A DNA stretch of 25,078 nucleotides, from the NCBI GenBank assembly GCA_041635755.1, contig JBFKUL010000010.1, positions 1 to 25,078 of the forward strand, in the 5' to 3' direction. The stretch comes from JBFKUL01 sp041635755 (GTDB lineage: Bacteria; Pseudomonadota; Gammaproteobacteria; Burkholderiales; SG8-39). The notes beneath the pieces were generated by a model. The model was not told where the DNA came from and searched no databases. It saw only the letters and a list, made by a program, of their open reading frames with translations. The translations under genes were made by a program, and so were the position numbers. This document shows, piece by piece, positions 1 to 5,866 of this stretch (position 1 is the stretch's first letter; every line of letters starts with the position of its first letter).

Positions 1-563
1 AAGGTGATGCCGACCTGGCGCTGCAGCGCCTTGAGCTCGACCTGCATGCTCTCGCGCAGCTTCAGGTCGAGCGCGCCGAGCGGCTCGTCGAGCAAGAGCA
101 CGCGCGGCCGGTTGATCAGTGCGCGCGCGAGCGCCACGCGCTGTCGCTGACCGCCCGAGAGCTCGGCGGGGCGGCGTTCGCCGATGCCTGGAAGGTGCAC
201 CAGCTCGAGCATCTCGTCGGCGCGCCGGTAGCGCTCGGCCCGCTCCACGCCACGCACCATCAAGCCGTAGGCGATGTTGTCGCGCACGTTCATGTGCGGG
301 AACAGCGCGTAGTCCTGAAATACGGTGTTGACGTCGCGCTCATACGGCGCGCGGCGGCTGGCGTCGACGCCGTGAATCAGCACCCGACCGCGGGTGGGAA
401 ACTGGAACCCGCCGATCATTCGCAGGCAGGTGGTCTTGCCCGAGCCCGACGGGCCGAGCAGGGTGAAGAACTCGCCCTCTCTGACCTCCAGGCTCACGCG
501 GTCGACGGCGATGACCGGCCCGAAGGCACAGGTCACGTCATCGAACGCGACGGCGGCAACCAT
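1..563 (-). CDS. ABC transporter ATP-binding protein, PotA-like (partial, 3' end outside window)
   Basis: This is the cytoplasmic ATPase that would power import of a polyamine-like substrate delivered by the binding protein encoded just upstream. The visible 187 residues contain Walker A GPSGSGKTT at 37-45, the Q-loop glutamine in VFQDYALFPH at about 83, the signature LSGGQ at 135-139 and Walker B LLLDE at 156-160 followed by PLGALD. The stretch VFQDYALFPHMNV is typical of PotA/CysA/UgpC-type importers. The reading frame runs off the left edge before the H-loop and C-terminal TOBE domain. The ATG at 563 has no good Shine-Dalgarno sequence, because the upstream leader is occupied by a terminator-like hairpin and T tract. 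The gene follows the binding-protein gene by 62 bases, so the two form one operon. The substrate could be spermidine, putrescine or another cation; sequence alone does not decide. Confidence 0.93.
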   Translation of the reverse strand, partial: MVAAVAFDDVTCAFGPVIAVDRVSLEVREGEFFTLLGPSGSGKTTCLRMIGGFQFPTRGRVLIHGVDASRRAPYERDVNTVFQDYALFPHMNVRDNIAYGLMVRGVERAERYRRADEMLELVHLPGIGERRPAELSGGQRQRVALARALINRPRVLLLDEPLGALDLKLRESMQVELKALQRQVGIT

Positions 564-572
564 GGCGCGGTG

Positions 573-617
573 AAAAAAGGCGCGCGCGCCCGCGGCGCGA
601 GGCGCCACGGGCGCGCG
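573..617 (-). terminator. Intra-operon terminator/attenuator between binding-protein and ATPase genes
   Basis: Read on the minus strand, the arm at 617-608 (CGCGCGCCCG) pairs perfectly with 592-583. One G-U pair and four further pairs (GGCG with CGCC) continue the stem, giving 15 base pairs around a 5-base CCTCG loop. Four bases later there is a run of six T (578-573). This is a strong intrinsic-terminator shape placed inside the operon, 9 bases downstream of the binding-protein stop. Such signals are known to keep the periplasmic protein more abundant than its membrane partners. Confidence 0.72.
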
Positions 618-625
618 GGAGGAGA

Positions 626-1813
626 CTAGCGTCCGCCGAGGACCGCGATGTAGTCCGATACCCAGCGGTAATAGGGCACGCACTTGCCGGCTTGAGACTT
701 GCAGTTGGCGACCGGCGTACGCCAGAAGTGGATCTTGTCGAAGCTCTTGAGCCCGTGGCGCTCGCAGCCCTGGTCTGTGTGCAGCGGGTTGCCCTTGCAC
801 GCCTCGAGGCGCACTGGCACCGAGCCGAACCACGCCGCGAGGTCGCCCTGCAGCTTCGGATTGATTGAGTGCTCGAGCCACTTGTAGGCGCAGTTCGGGT
901 GCTTGGCCTTCGCGTGCATCATGGTGGTGTCCGCCCACCCGGTAACGCCTTCCTTCGGCACCGAGGTGGCCACAGGCCGGTTCTTCGATTTGAGGATGTT
1001 CGCTTGGAACTGCCAGGCGGAGGAGGCGACGAACCCCTCGTTGGTGAAGTCGTCGATCTGCACGAACGCGTCGTGCCAGTAGCGCGCCACGAGCTTGCGT
1101 TGCTGACGCAGCAGCGTGAGCGCCGCCTTGTACTGGTCCTCGTTCAGCTCGTAGGGATCCTTGATGCCGAGCTCGGGCTTGGTCGACATGAGGTAGAGCG
1201 CCGCGTCGGCGATATAGATCGGCCCGTCGAAGGCCTGGATGCGGCCCTTGTTCGGTTTGCCGTCGGGCAGGTTCATTTCCTCGAACACGACGTTCCAGGA
1301 CGTCGGCGGCTCCTTGAACACGGTGGTGTTGTACATGAGCACGTTGTAGCCCCACTGGTAGGGCACGCCGTAGTGCTTGCCGCCGACCGTGTGCCACGGT
1401 GCGTTCTGCAGGCGCTCGTCGACTTTCTTGTAGCTCGGCACCAGCGAGGTGTTGATCTCCTGCACGCGTCCGCCCGCGATCAAGCGCAGGCTCGCGTCGC
1501 CCGAGGCCGTCACCAGGTCAAACCCGCCCTCATTCATCAGCGCGACCATTTCGTCGGAGGTGTTCGCGGTCTTGATATGGACCTTGCAGCCGGACTGCTT
1601 CTCGAAATCCGTCACCCAGTCGAATCGTTTGTCGGTGCTGCCGCGCTCGATGTAGCCGGGCCAGGCGACAATGTCGACGCGCCCCTCGCCCTTGCCGATC
1701 GCGGTGCGTGCCGCGTCTGCGCCGGATGATGCGAACACGGCTGTGACGAGCAGCGCGACGATGCCGAATGCCGGCTTGCGCGCGCCGCCGAATCTCTCCT
1801 TGCTGATGTTCAT
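626..1813 (-). CDS. Periplasmic extracellular solute-binding protein, PotD/PotF-like
   Basis: A 395-residue substrate-capture protein of an ABC importer. The start at 1813 is chosen because AAGGAGG lies at ideal spacing upstream and because the N-terminus is then a classical signal peptide: basic start, hydrophobic core GIVALLVTAVFA, and likely cleavage after ADA near residue 34. A longer frame upstream has no such features. The mature part carries the fold of spermidine/putrescine binding proteins (VDIVAWPGYIERG; FEKQSGCKVHIKTANTSDEM; FDLVTASGDASLRLI; YGVPYQWGYNVLMYNTTVF). It holds six cysteines, four of them clustered in the last 60 residues, which fits periplasmic disulfides. It is preceded on the same strand by the LysR gene and followed by the ATPase gene. 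Polyamine specificity is inferred from family only. Confidence 0.9.
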   Translation of the reverse strand: MNISKERFGGARKPAFGIVALLVTAVFASSGADAARTAIGKGEGRVDIVAWPGYIERGSTDKRFDWVTDFEKQSGCKVHIKTANTSDEMVALMNEGGFDLVTASGDASLRLIAGGRVQEINTSLVPSYKKVDERLQNAPWHTVGGKHYGVPYQWGYNVLMYNTTVFKEPPTSWNVVFEEMNLPDGKPNKGRIQAFDGPIYIADAALYLMSTKPELGIKDPYELNEDQYKAALTLLRQQRKLVARYWHDAFVQIDDFTNEGFVASSAWQFQANILKSKNRPVATSVPKEGVTGWADTTMMHAKAKHPNCAYKWLEHSINPKLQGDLAAWFGSVPVRLEACKGNPLHTDQGCERHGLKSFDKIHFWRTPVANCKSQAGKCVPYYRWVSDYIAVLGGR

Positions 1814-1934
1814 GGCCCTTCCTCCTTGGCTCGGTGGTGATGCGGGAACCGGGAACTTGCCTCCAGCGCTCCGCGGCGACTCAGCGTAGCAACCGCGCGA
1901 AGCGATTGGAAATTCAATCTTTAGGGTGCCGGCT

Positions 1935-1949
1935 ATCTGAATTTCAGAT
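1935..1949. promoter_or_regulatory. Perfect dyad with LysR T-N11-A motif
   Basis: ATCTGAATTTCAGAT is a perfect inverted repeat (7-base arms around one T) and contains T-N11-A, the recognition core of LysR-type regulators. It lies 122 bases upstream of the binding-protein start and 50 bases downstream of the lysR stop. On the minus strand a TATTAT hexamer (1967-1962) could be the -10 of the binding-protein promoter. That would put the dyad just after the transcription start, an operator-like position. Regulation by the adjacent LysR protein is inferred. Confidence 0.55.
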
Positions 1950-1980
1950 CGACAGGGTCGGATAATACATAAAGTGTTGA

Positions 1981-1997
1981 AAATAAATATTTTATTT
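1981..1997. repeat. AT-only inverted repeat downstream of lysR
   Basis: AAATAAA-TAT-TTTATTT is a perfect 7-base inverted repeat in a markedly AT-rich patch (about 1950-1998) of an otherwise GC-rich region, directly after the lysR stop codon at 1999. It could be a promoter UP-type or DNA-bending element for the binding-protein gene. It is too AT-rich to make a stable terminator. Confidence 0.45.
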
Positions 1998-1998
1998 A

Positions 1999-2925
1999 CT
2001 ATCGGCGGCCGCTCGTGGGTCTTGCCTTGGCCCGGCTCTGGTCCCGGGCGACCTCGATGAAATCCTGAGCGGTCCAGTTGAGCTCGGCGCCGCGGCGCCA
2101 CACCAGGCCAATATCCACGGTAGGAAGCTCGTCTCGAATGGTGCGCGACTCGACCCGGTCCCATTCCAGCGACCAGGGGCGGTAGGCAAAATCCGGCAGC
2201 ACGGCGACGCCGACGCCGTTGGCGACGAGGCTGCGTACGGCTTCGAGCGAGCCGGTGCGCAGCACCGTCGGCGCGGCGAGTCCGCTGCGGCGCCAGATCC
2301 CCGCCATCACCTCGTCGATGCCGTCGGCGATCAGCGTGATCTGCGGCACCTGCGCGATGTCGCGCAGCGATACTTCGGTGGCCTCACACAGCGGATGGTC
2401 GGCGGCGAGCCACAGGCGGTTCGGCGAGCGGGTCAGGACTTCTGCGCCAAGCGCGTTGTGCTCATGCAGCGTGTTGAGCATCAGGATCGCTACGTCGACT
2501 TCACCGTTGATCAGCATGTGCTCGAGAAAGCTGTGCTCGTCCTCCGAGACCGCGATCTCGACCTCGGGAAACGCGCGGCGATAGCGATCAAGCAGCTCGG
2601 CGAGGTAGTAGCCCGCGACGAGGCTGGTGACGCCGATCGCGAGCTGTCCGCGGCGCGTCGGCAGCTTGCCGTGCAGCGCATGGTTGGCTTCAGCGATCGC
2701 AGCGAGTATGCGCTTCGCGTGCGTCAGGAAGAGATGTCCCTCGCGCGTCAGGCTCACGCCGCTCGACGAACGCTCCAGCAGCGTAACGCCGAGGCCGCGC
2801 TCGAGATCGCGCATTGCGGTGGTCATCGCCGACTGCGAGATGCTCAGGTCGCGCGCGGCGCTCGAGACCGACGCCGCCTCGGCAACAGCAATGAAATATC
2901 GGATCTGACGCAGGGTGAGGTTCAT
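1999..2925 (-). CDS. LysR-family transcriptional regulator
   Basis: A 308-residue LysR protein of usual length. Residues 1-60 form the winged helix-turn-helix (MNLTLRQIRYFIAVAEAAS, then AARDLSISQSAMTTAMRDLE, then LLERSSSGVSLTREG). The remainder is the periplasmic-binding-like effector domain (GQLAIGVTSLVAGYYLAELL; VDVAILMLNTL; VRSLVANGVGVAVLPDFAYRP). The ATG at 2925 is chosen because it puts the helix-turn-helix at the extreme N-terminus as in the family; an in-frame upstream extension is low-complexity and rich in Arg and Cys. The gene lies upstream of, and on the same strand as, the binding-protein gene, with a LysR-type dyad in the 185-base gap. It probably senses the imported compound or a metabolite of it. 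The effector is unknown. Confidence 0.92.
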   Translation of the reverse strand: MNLTLRQIRYFIAVAEAASVSSAARDLSISQSAMTTAMRDLERGLGVTLLERSSSGVSLTREGHLFLTHAKRILAAIAEANHALHGKLPTRRGQLAIGVTSLVAGYYLAELLDRYRRAFPEVEIAVSEDEHSFLEHMLINGEVDVAILMLNTLHEHNALGAEVLTRSPNRLWLAADHPLCEATEVSLRDIAQVPQITLIADGIDEVMAGIWRRSGLAAPTVLRTGSLEAVRSLVANGVGVAVLPDFAYRPWSLEWDRVESRTIRDELPTVDIGLVWRRGAELNWTAQDFIEVARDQSRAKARPTSGRR

Positions 2926-3120
2926 GGCGCTTGCTGGGTTTGCATGCCGCCTGCGCAAAAGGCAAGGCGGGGAGCATCCCCGGTCGCGTGGCGCATTATG
3001 CCGAGTCGTGGATCGAAACTGACCATGCTCGCGTGGCCACGGGGCTGCGCTGCACGAAAACGCGGCGCAACGTGCACGCGCGCTGCGTGCGCAGCAGCCC
3101 ATAGGAACGAGGAAAGATCG

Positions 3121-3152
3121 TCCGCCGTCCGCCGGATCGGGCGGACGGCGGA
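3121..3152. repeat. 13-bp perfect inverted repeat (hairpin)
   Basis: TCCGCCGTCCGCC (3121-3133) and GGCGGACGGCGGA (3140-3152) are exact reverse complements around a 6-base GGATCG loop. No T run follows on either strand, so this is not a standard intrinsic terminator. It could be an operator, an RNA hairpin in a leader, or a dispersed repeat. Confidence 0.7.
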
Positions 3153-3156
3153 GAAA

Positions 3157-3195
3157 TGGTCGCCCACAGCACTTACACGTGCTGTCATCGGACCA
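3157..3195. repeat. Interrupted dyad upstream of lysR
   Basis: ACAGCAC (3166-3172) and GTGCTGT (3179-3185) are exact reverse complements around TTACAC. An outer pair TGGTC (3157-3161) and GACCA (3191-3195) continues the symmetry. It lies five bases after the 13-base-pair hairpin. Operator or structured-leader roles are both possible. Confidence 0.5.
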
Positions 3196-3306
3196 CTAAG
3201 CGGCGCCCGCGTCGCGCGTGCGCCTTTTATTTCGGATGCGAAGCGCGGCTCGCCTTGCAGCACGCCGTGCTCGGGATGACAAAGTGGTTGGTGAGGATGC
3301 TACGCC

Positions 3307-3392
3307 AGGGGGCGGGGCGCTGTCCATGCCCTGGGGCGGCCCCCTCCGGGTGGCACGGCATCGCGCGTTCACCTGCACCCCCTGACAGGGGG
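3307..3392. repeat. GC-rich inverted repeats, possible dispersed intergenic repeat
   Basis: AGGGGGC (3307-3313) pairs with GCCCCCT (3339-3345). Further on, CCCCCTG-A-CAGGGGG (3378-3392) is a perfect 7-1-7 dyad immediately before the GTG of the next gene. The second dyad contains the purine-rich stretch that would act as ribosome binding site, so it could also hide or expose it. The composition resembles G/C-run intergenic repeats seen in betaproteobacteria, but copy number cannot be judged from one window. Confidence 0.4.
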
Positions 3393-3405
3393 AAGGACCC
3401 ACCGC

Positions 3406-4095
3406 GTGGCGCCGTTTGCTAGGCTAGTCGGCGTGCACCCATCGGCGGATTCGCCCGGCGCCCCGGGCCAGACCCGGGACCGCTACGCGTGGACCGCGCT
3501 CGTGGCGGCGAATCTGGTGCCGCTCGCCCTGGTATTGGCAGGGCTGTGGGACATCTCAGGGGTCATGCTGCTGTACTGGGCCGAGAATCTGGTCATCGGG
3601 TTCTACAACCTCTGGCGTATCGCGCTCGCGGGGCGGGGAAGCGCGGGGGAAAAGGTCGCTTTGTCGGCCTTCTTCACCGTCCACTACGGCATGTTCTGCC
3701 TTGCGCACGGCATGCTGATCGCCCAGTTGTTCAACGTCGGGGCAAACGCGCCGCCTCCGCCCTTCGGCGCGGACCGCTGGGAGGAGTTTGTCCCGCTGGC
3801 GCACGCTTTTAGTGGGGAGATGTGGCTGGCGATCGTGGCGCTGCTCGCGTCGCACGGCGTGTCCTTCGTGCGCCATTACCTGATCGGCGGCGAGCGCCGC
3901 GAGGCCGAGCCCGAGCGGCTGATGATGCGGCCCTACGGCCGCATCGTGGTGATGCACGTGGTCGTGCTGGGCGGGGCAATGATCGTGCAGGAACTCGGCG
4001 CACCGCTTGGCGCGCTCATGCTGCTGATCGCGCTCAAGACCTGGCTTGACCTCACTTCGCATCACCGCTCGCACGCGCGCGCGGCCAAACGGTAG
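3406..4095 (+). CDS. DUF6498-like polytopic membrane protein, function unknown
   Basis: A 229-residue inner-membrane protein with about six hydrophobic segments, the first near residues 31-48 (LVAANLVPLALVLAGLW). Conserved-looking features are YWAENLVIGFYNLWRI at about 57-72, FFTVHYGMFCLAHGMLI at about 89-105, and a histidine-containing SHGVSFVRHYLIGG segment followed by RPYGRIVVMHVVV. This pattern matches the DUF6498 family, which has no assigned role. The start is a GTG at 3406 with a purine-rich AGGGGGAAGG stretch upstream; a second GTG at 3433 is possible. The C-terminus is basic and likely cytoplasmic. The gene converges with the next one, the stop codons being 6 bases apart. Confidence 0.75.
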   Translation: MAPFARLVGVHPSADSPGAPGQTRDRYAWTALVAANLVPLALVLAGLWDISGVMLLYWAENLVIGFYNLWRIALAGRGSAGEKVALSAFFTVHYGMFCLAHGMLIAQLFNVGANAPPPPFGADRWEEFVPLAHAFSGEMWLAIVALLASHGVSFVRHYLIGGERREAEPERLMMRPYGRIVVMHVVVLGGAMIVQELGAPLGALMLLIALKTWLDLTSHHRSHARAAKR

Positions 4096-4101
4096 CGCGG
4101 C

Positions 4102-4737
4102 TCAGTGCAGCGGCGCGTTCAGTGCGAGCCAGCTTTCCCGCGGCGACGGGGCGAGTGCCCGGATGCGGCGGGTCTGCAGCAGCAGCTCCTCCCACATGCC
4201 CTCGGTTTCCTTGCGGAAAACCGCGTCGACATCGGCGTCGAGCACCGACCACAATCCGCGGTCAAGCTCGCTCTTGAGCTCACCGGGGCGCCATCCGACG
4301 TAGCCGACGTAATAGCGCGCCTCGTTCGGCGTGGTCTCGATCACGCGGTCGATGGTATTTGCGCGAAACGCGATGAACAGGTTCTTCATTAGCGGAAGCG
4401 AGCCTTCACCCGGATTCGCGTCGGTCCGTACGAGCGCGACCAGCGCACCGCGCGCAAAAGGCCCGCCGTAATACACGGGATCGGCGACTTTCTTGGAAGG
4501 CTCGTGCTCGGGAAACAGGCTTCCCAGAGAACGTCGGGTGGGGCGATTCAGAATCACGCCGACATGGCCGCCGTTGGGCGCCGGCGCCGCGATCAGGACG
4601 GTTTGCCGGTAGTCGAGATCGCGAAACGCGGGATGCGCAACAAGCAGCATCGGCCCGTCAGTCTGGATTTGGGCGAGCGCTTCCTGCGGCCCCAGCGCAA
4701 GCGCCATTGCGAGCATTGCCAGTCGTAGCATTCCCAT
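4102..4737 (-). CDS. YqgE/AlgH family protein with N-terminal signal peptide (copy 1)
   Basis: A 211-residue protein of the YqgE/AlgH family. The family signature is clear: MLLVAHPAFRDLDYRQTVLI, then GHVGVILNRPTRRSLGSLF, then VYYGGPFARGALVALVR, and later YYVGYVGWRPGELKSELDRG. Ordinary AlgH/YqgE proteins are cytoplasmic and about 185 residues, whereas this one begins with a hydrophobic leader (MLRLAMLAMALALGP, cleavage plausible after ALA), suggesting export. The start at 4737 is preferred because GGGGTG precedes it; a GTG at 4746 or an ATG at 4731 is also possible. The molecular function of the family is not established. A paralogue lies at 5119-5745 on the same strand, with a candidate small RNA between them. 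It converges with the DUF6498-like gene. Confidence 0.88.
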   Translation of the reverse strand: MGMLRLAMLAMALALGPQEALAQIQTDGPMLLVAHPAFRDLDYRQTVLIAAPAPNGGHVGVILNRPTRRSLGSLFPEHEPSKKVADPVYYGGPFARGALVALVRTDANPGEGSLPLMKNLFIAFRANTIDRVIETTPNEARYYVGYVGWRPGELKSELDRGLWSVLDADVDAVFRKETEGMWEELLLQTRRIRALAPSPRESWLALNAPLH

Positions 4738-4866
4738 GTCAGTCACCCCGACACGACAGGTGGCTCCATGCTATACGCGACCTACGGGTATGTCGACCAA
4801 CAGTGTCACAGTCCTGACCATTAACCATTGATTCGGCAGGCGTTGCACTGCAGCGTTTGATCGAGG
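4738..4866. other. Leader region upstream of the first AlgH-like gene
   Basis: No gene is visible. On the minus strand a TATAGC hexamer near 4770 could be a weak -10 for the AlgH-like gene, but no -35 with good spacing is seen. Confidence 0.4.
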
Positions 4867-4894
4867 TTGACTTGATCCGCGTGCGTGCTATTTT
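4867..4894 (+). promoter_or_regulatory. Strong sigma70-type promoter for a non-coding transcript
   Basis: TTGACT (4867-4872) and TATTTT (4889-4894) are separated by 16 bases, with an extended TGC immediately before the -10. This is the best-looking housekeeping-type promoter in the window. It fires on the plus strand into a region without any plausible coding frame, toward the intrinsic terminator at 5090-5114. Predicted transcription start is near 4901. Confidence 0.6.
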
Positions 4895-4900
4895 TGTGTC

Positions 4901-5114
4901 GGAAGCGCGCAAACGTCATCGGGTTTCCGAAGGCGTCGGGCGCAGGATCTCGGGCGACCGTCCGGGTATTGCGCTACAGGACCACGGGCCGTGCCGAAGG
5001 ACACGGCGTCTCGCGCGGTTCCGGGAAAAGTGGCGAAAGTCACTGGTAGACGAGCGCCGCTCTTGCGGCGCCGCCCGGCGAGACCGGGCAAAGCCCCGCT
5101 GCGGCGGGGCTTTT
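4901..5114 (+). ncRNA. Candidate small RNA, unassigned family (about 214 nt)
   Basis: The stretch between a strong promoter and an intrinsic terminator contains a run of RNA-like hairpins on the plus strand. They are GCCGTG/CACGGC with loop CCGAAGGA (4988-5007), AGTGGC-GAAA-GTCACT with a GNRA tetraloop (5029-5044), GCGCCGC-TCTT-GCGGCGC (5054-5071), GCCCGG-CGAGA-CCGGGC (5073-5089) and the terminator hairpin (5090-5113). The last three stack almost without spacers. No convincing reading frame exists in it. The first of these loops presents AAGGA, and two more AGGA sequences occur at about 4944 and 4978, which could attract a CsrA/RsmA protein; that is speculative. It does not resemble 6S, SRP, tmRNA or RNase P RNA as I know them. 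The 3' end abuts the stop of the second AlgH-like gene on the other strand. Confidence 0.58.
5090..5114. terminator. Intrinsic terminator, probably bidirectional
   Basis: AAAGCCCCGC (5090-5099) and GCGGGGCTTT (5104-5113) are exact reverse complements around a TGCG loop, with T at 5111-5114 on the plus strand and T at 5092-5090 on the minus strand. It would end the candidate small RNA on plus and the AlgH-like transcript on minus, whose stop codon lies five bases before it. Confidence 0.85.
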
Positions 5115-5118
5115 CAAT

Positions 5119-5745
5119 TCAGGGGCCGATTGCGGCGAAGCGGGGTGGGGCTTGCGTCTGTCGACGGCTGGCCCGCTCGTGCAGCCTCTTCCACAGGCCA
5201 CTTGGGTCCTCGAGGAATACTGTGCTTTCGTCCGCGGGCAGGAGGTACCAGCCGTCGCGTTCGAGCTCGTCTTTGAGCTGTCCCGGCGACCAGCCCGAGA
5301 ATCCGGCGTACAGGCGGTAGCGCGGCGCACCGGGGGTGGCGAGCAGGCGCTCCACGTTTCGCGGGTGCATCGTGAGGTAAAGGCCGGGCAGAACGTGGAA
5401 TGCCGAAGCCGCCGGCGCGGTCTCCGATCGAAACAGCGCCACGACGGTCTGCCGCATCACCGGACCGCCGAAAAATACCGCGTCCTTGTAGTTCTGCGTC
5501 GGGACATCGTCGCCGTAGAACTGGGAAAGCTTGAGCGAGGTTGGCCGGTTGACGATCACGCCGACGGTGTGGCCGTCCTGGGCCTGCGTGACCAGGACCA
5601 CCGTTTGGGAGAAGTTCGGGTCGCGGATGGCGGCTCTCGCCACCAGGAAAACCGCGTTCGGCGGCGCATTCGGTTGGGCCAGCACCGGCGGTGCCTGGAC
5701 CGCGGCGGCGAGGCCGGCGGCGGCCAAGAGGAGAGTACGCGTCAC
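5119..5745 (-). CDS. YqgE/AlgH family protein with N-terminal signal peptide (copy 2)
   Basis: A 208-residue second member of the YqgE/AlgH family (AVFLVARAAIRDPNFSQTVVLV; GHTVGVIVNRPTSLKLSQFY; VFFGGPVMRQTVVALFR; YRLYAGFSGWSPGQLKDELE). The GTG at 5745 is preferred because the protein then opens with a compact signal peptide, TRTLLLAAAGLAAAVQAPP, with cleavage plausible after VLA. An ATG at 5790 is in frame but adds 15 polar residues and directly abuts the FNR-type box, leaving no room for a ribosome binding site. Similarity to copy 1 covers the whole mature length but the sequences are well diverged, suggesting an old duplication. Both appear exported, unlike classical YqgE. It is divergent from the stress-protein gene at 5867 and shares its regulatory region. 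Confidence 0.86.
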   Translation of the reverse strand: MTRTLLLAAAGLAAAVQAPPVLAQPNAPPNAVFLVARAAIRDPNFSQTVVLVTQAQDGHTVGVIVNRPTSLKLSQFYGDDVPTQNYKDAVFFGGPVMRQTVVALFRSETAPAASAFHVLPGLYLTMHPRNVERLLATPGAPRYRLYAGFSGWSPGQLKDELERDGWYLLPADESTVFLEDPSGLWKRLHERASRRQTQAPPRFAAIGP

Positions 5746-5792
5746 CCAATCATTATCCGGCCGCGCCGGCCCCGTCTCAACAGCCGCCATGC

Positions 5793-5806
5793 TTGACCCG
5801 GATCAA
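5793..5806. promoter_or_regulatory. FNR/ANR-type box upstream of universal stress protein gene
   Basis: TTGACCCGGATCAA matches the FNR/ANR consensus TTGAT-N4-ATCAA with one mismatch, and CTTG/CAAG extends the symmetry. Its centre (5799.5) lies about 41 bases before the predicted start implied by the hexamer TACTTT (5828-5833, fitting TAnnnT). This is the class II activator geometry of FNR. The target would be the gene starting at 5867. The box also sits in front of the divergent AlgH-like gene. Confidence 0.66.
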
Positions 5807-5866
5807 GTTCGGCGCGCCGGCATGCGCTACTTTGTTCTGCGAGGCGCTCATGAGCGGGCAGGTGGC

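Larger units (their letters stand above)
2926..3405. other. 480-base gene-free stretch with several dyads
   Basis: No convincing coding frame is visible on either strand; the open frames here are short and rich in Arg, Ala and Pro. The stretch holds the divergent leaders of lysR and the DUF6498-like gene. It contains a 13-base-pair hairpin at 3121-3152, a second dyad at 3157-3195, and GC-rich inverted repeats at 3307-3392. A CATAAT hexamer on the minus strand (3000-2995) is a possible lysR -10 with no good -35. Confidence 0.6.

Noticed and set aside
1814..2164. N-terminal extension of the periplasmic binding-protein frame
   Set aside because: A signal peptide and a perfect ribosome binding site occur at 1813. 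The extension overlaps lysR and the regulatory region.
4857..5276. Plus-strand open frame of 139 residues across the candidate small RNA
   Set aside because: It runs through the intrinsic terminator and into the antisense of the AlgH-like gene. Its composition is arginine-rich, and no ribosome binding site or family feature is seen.
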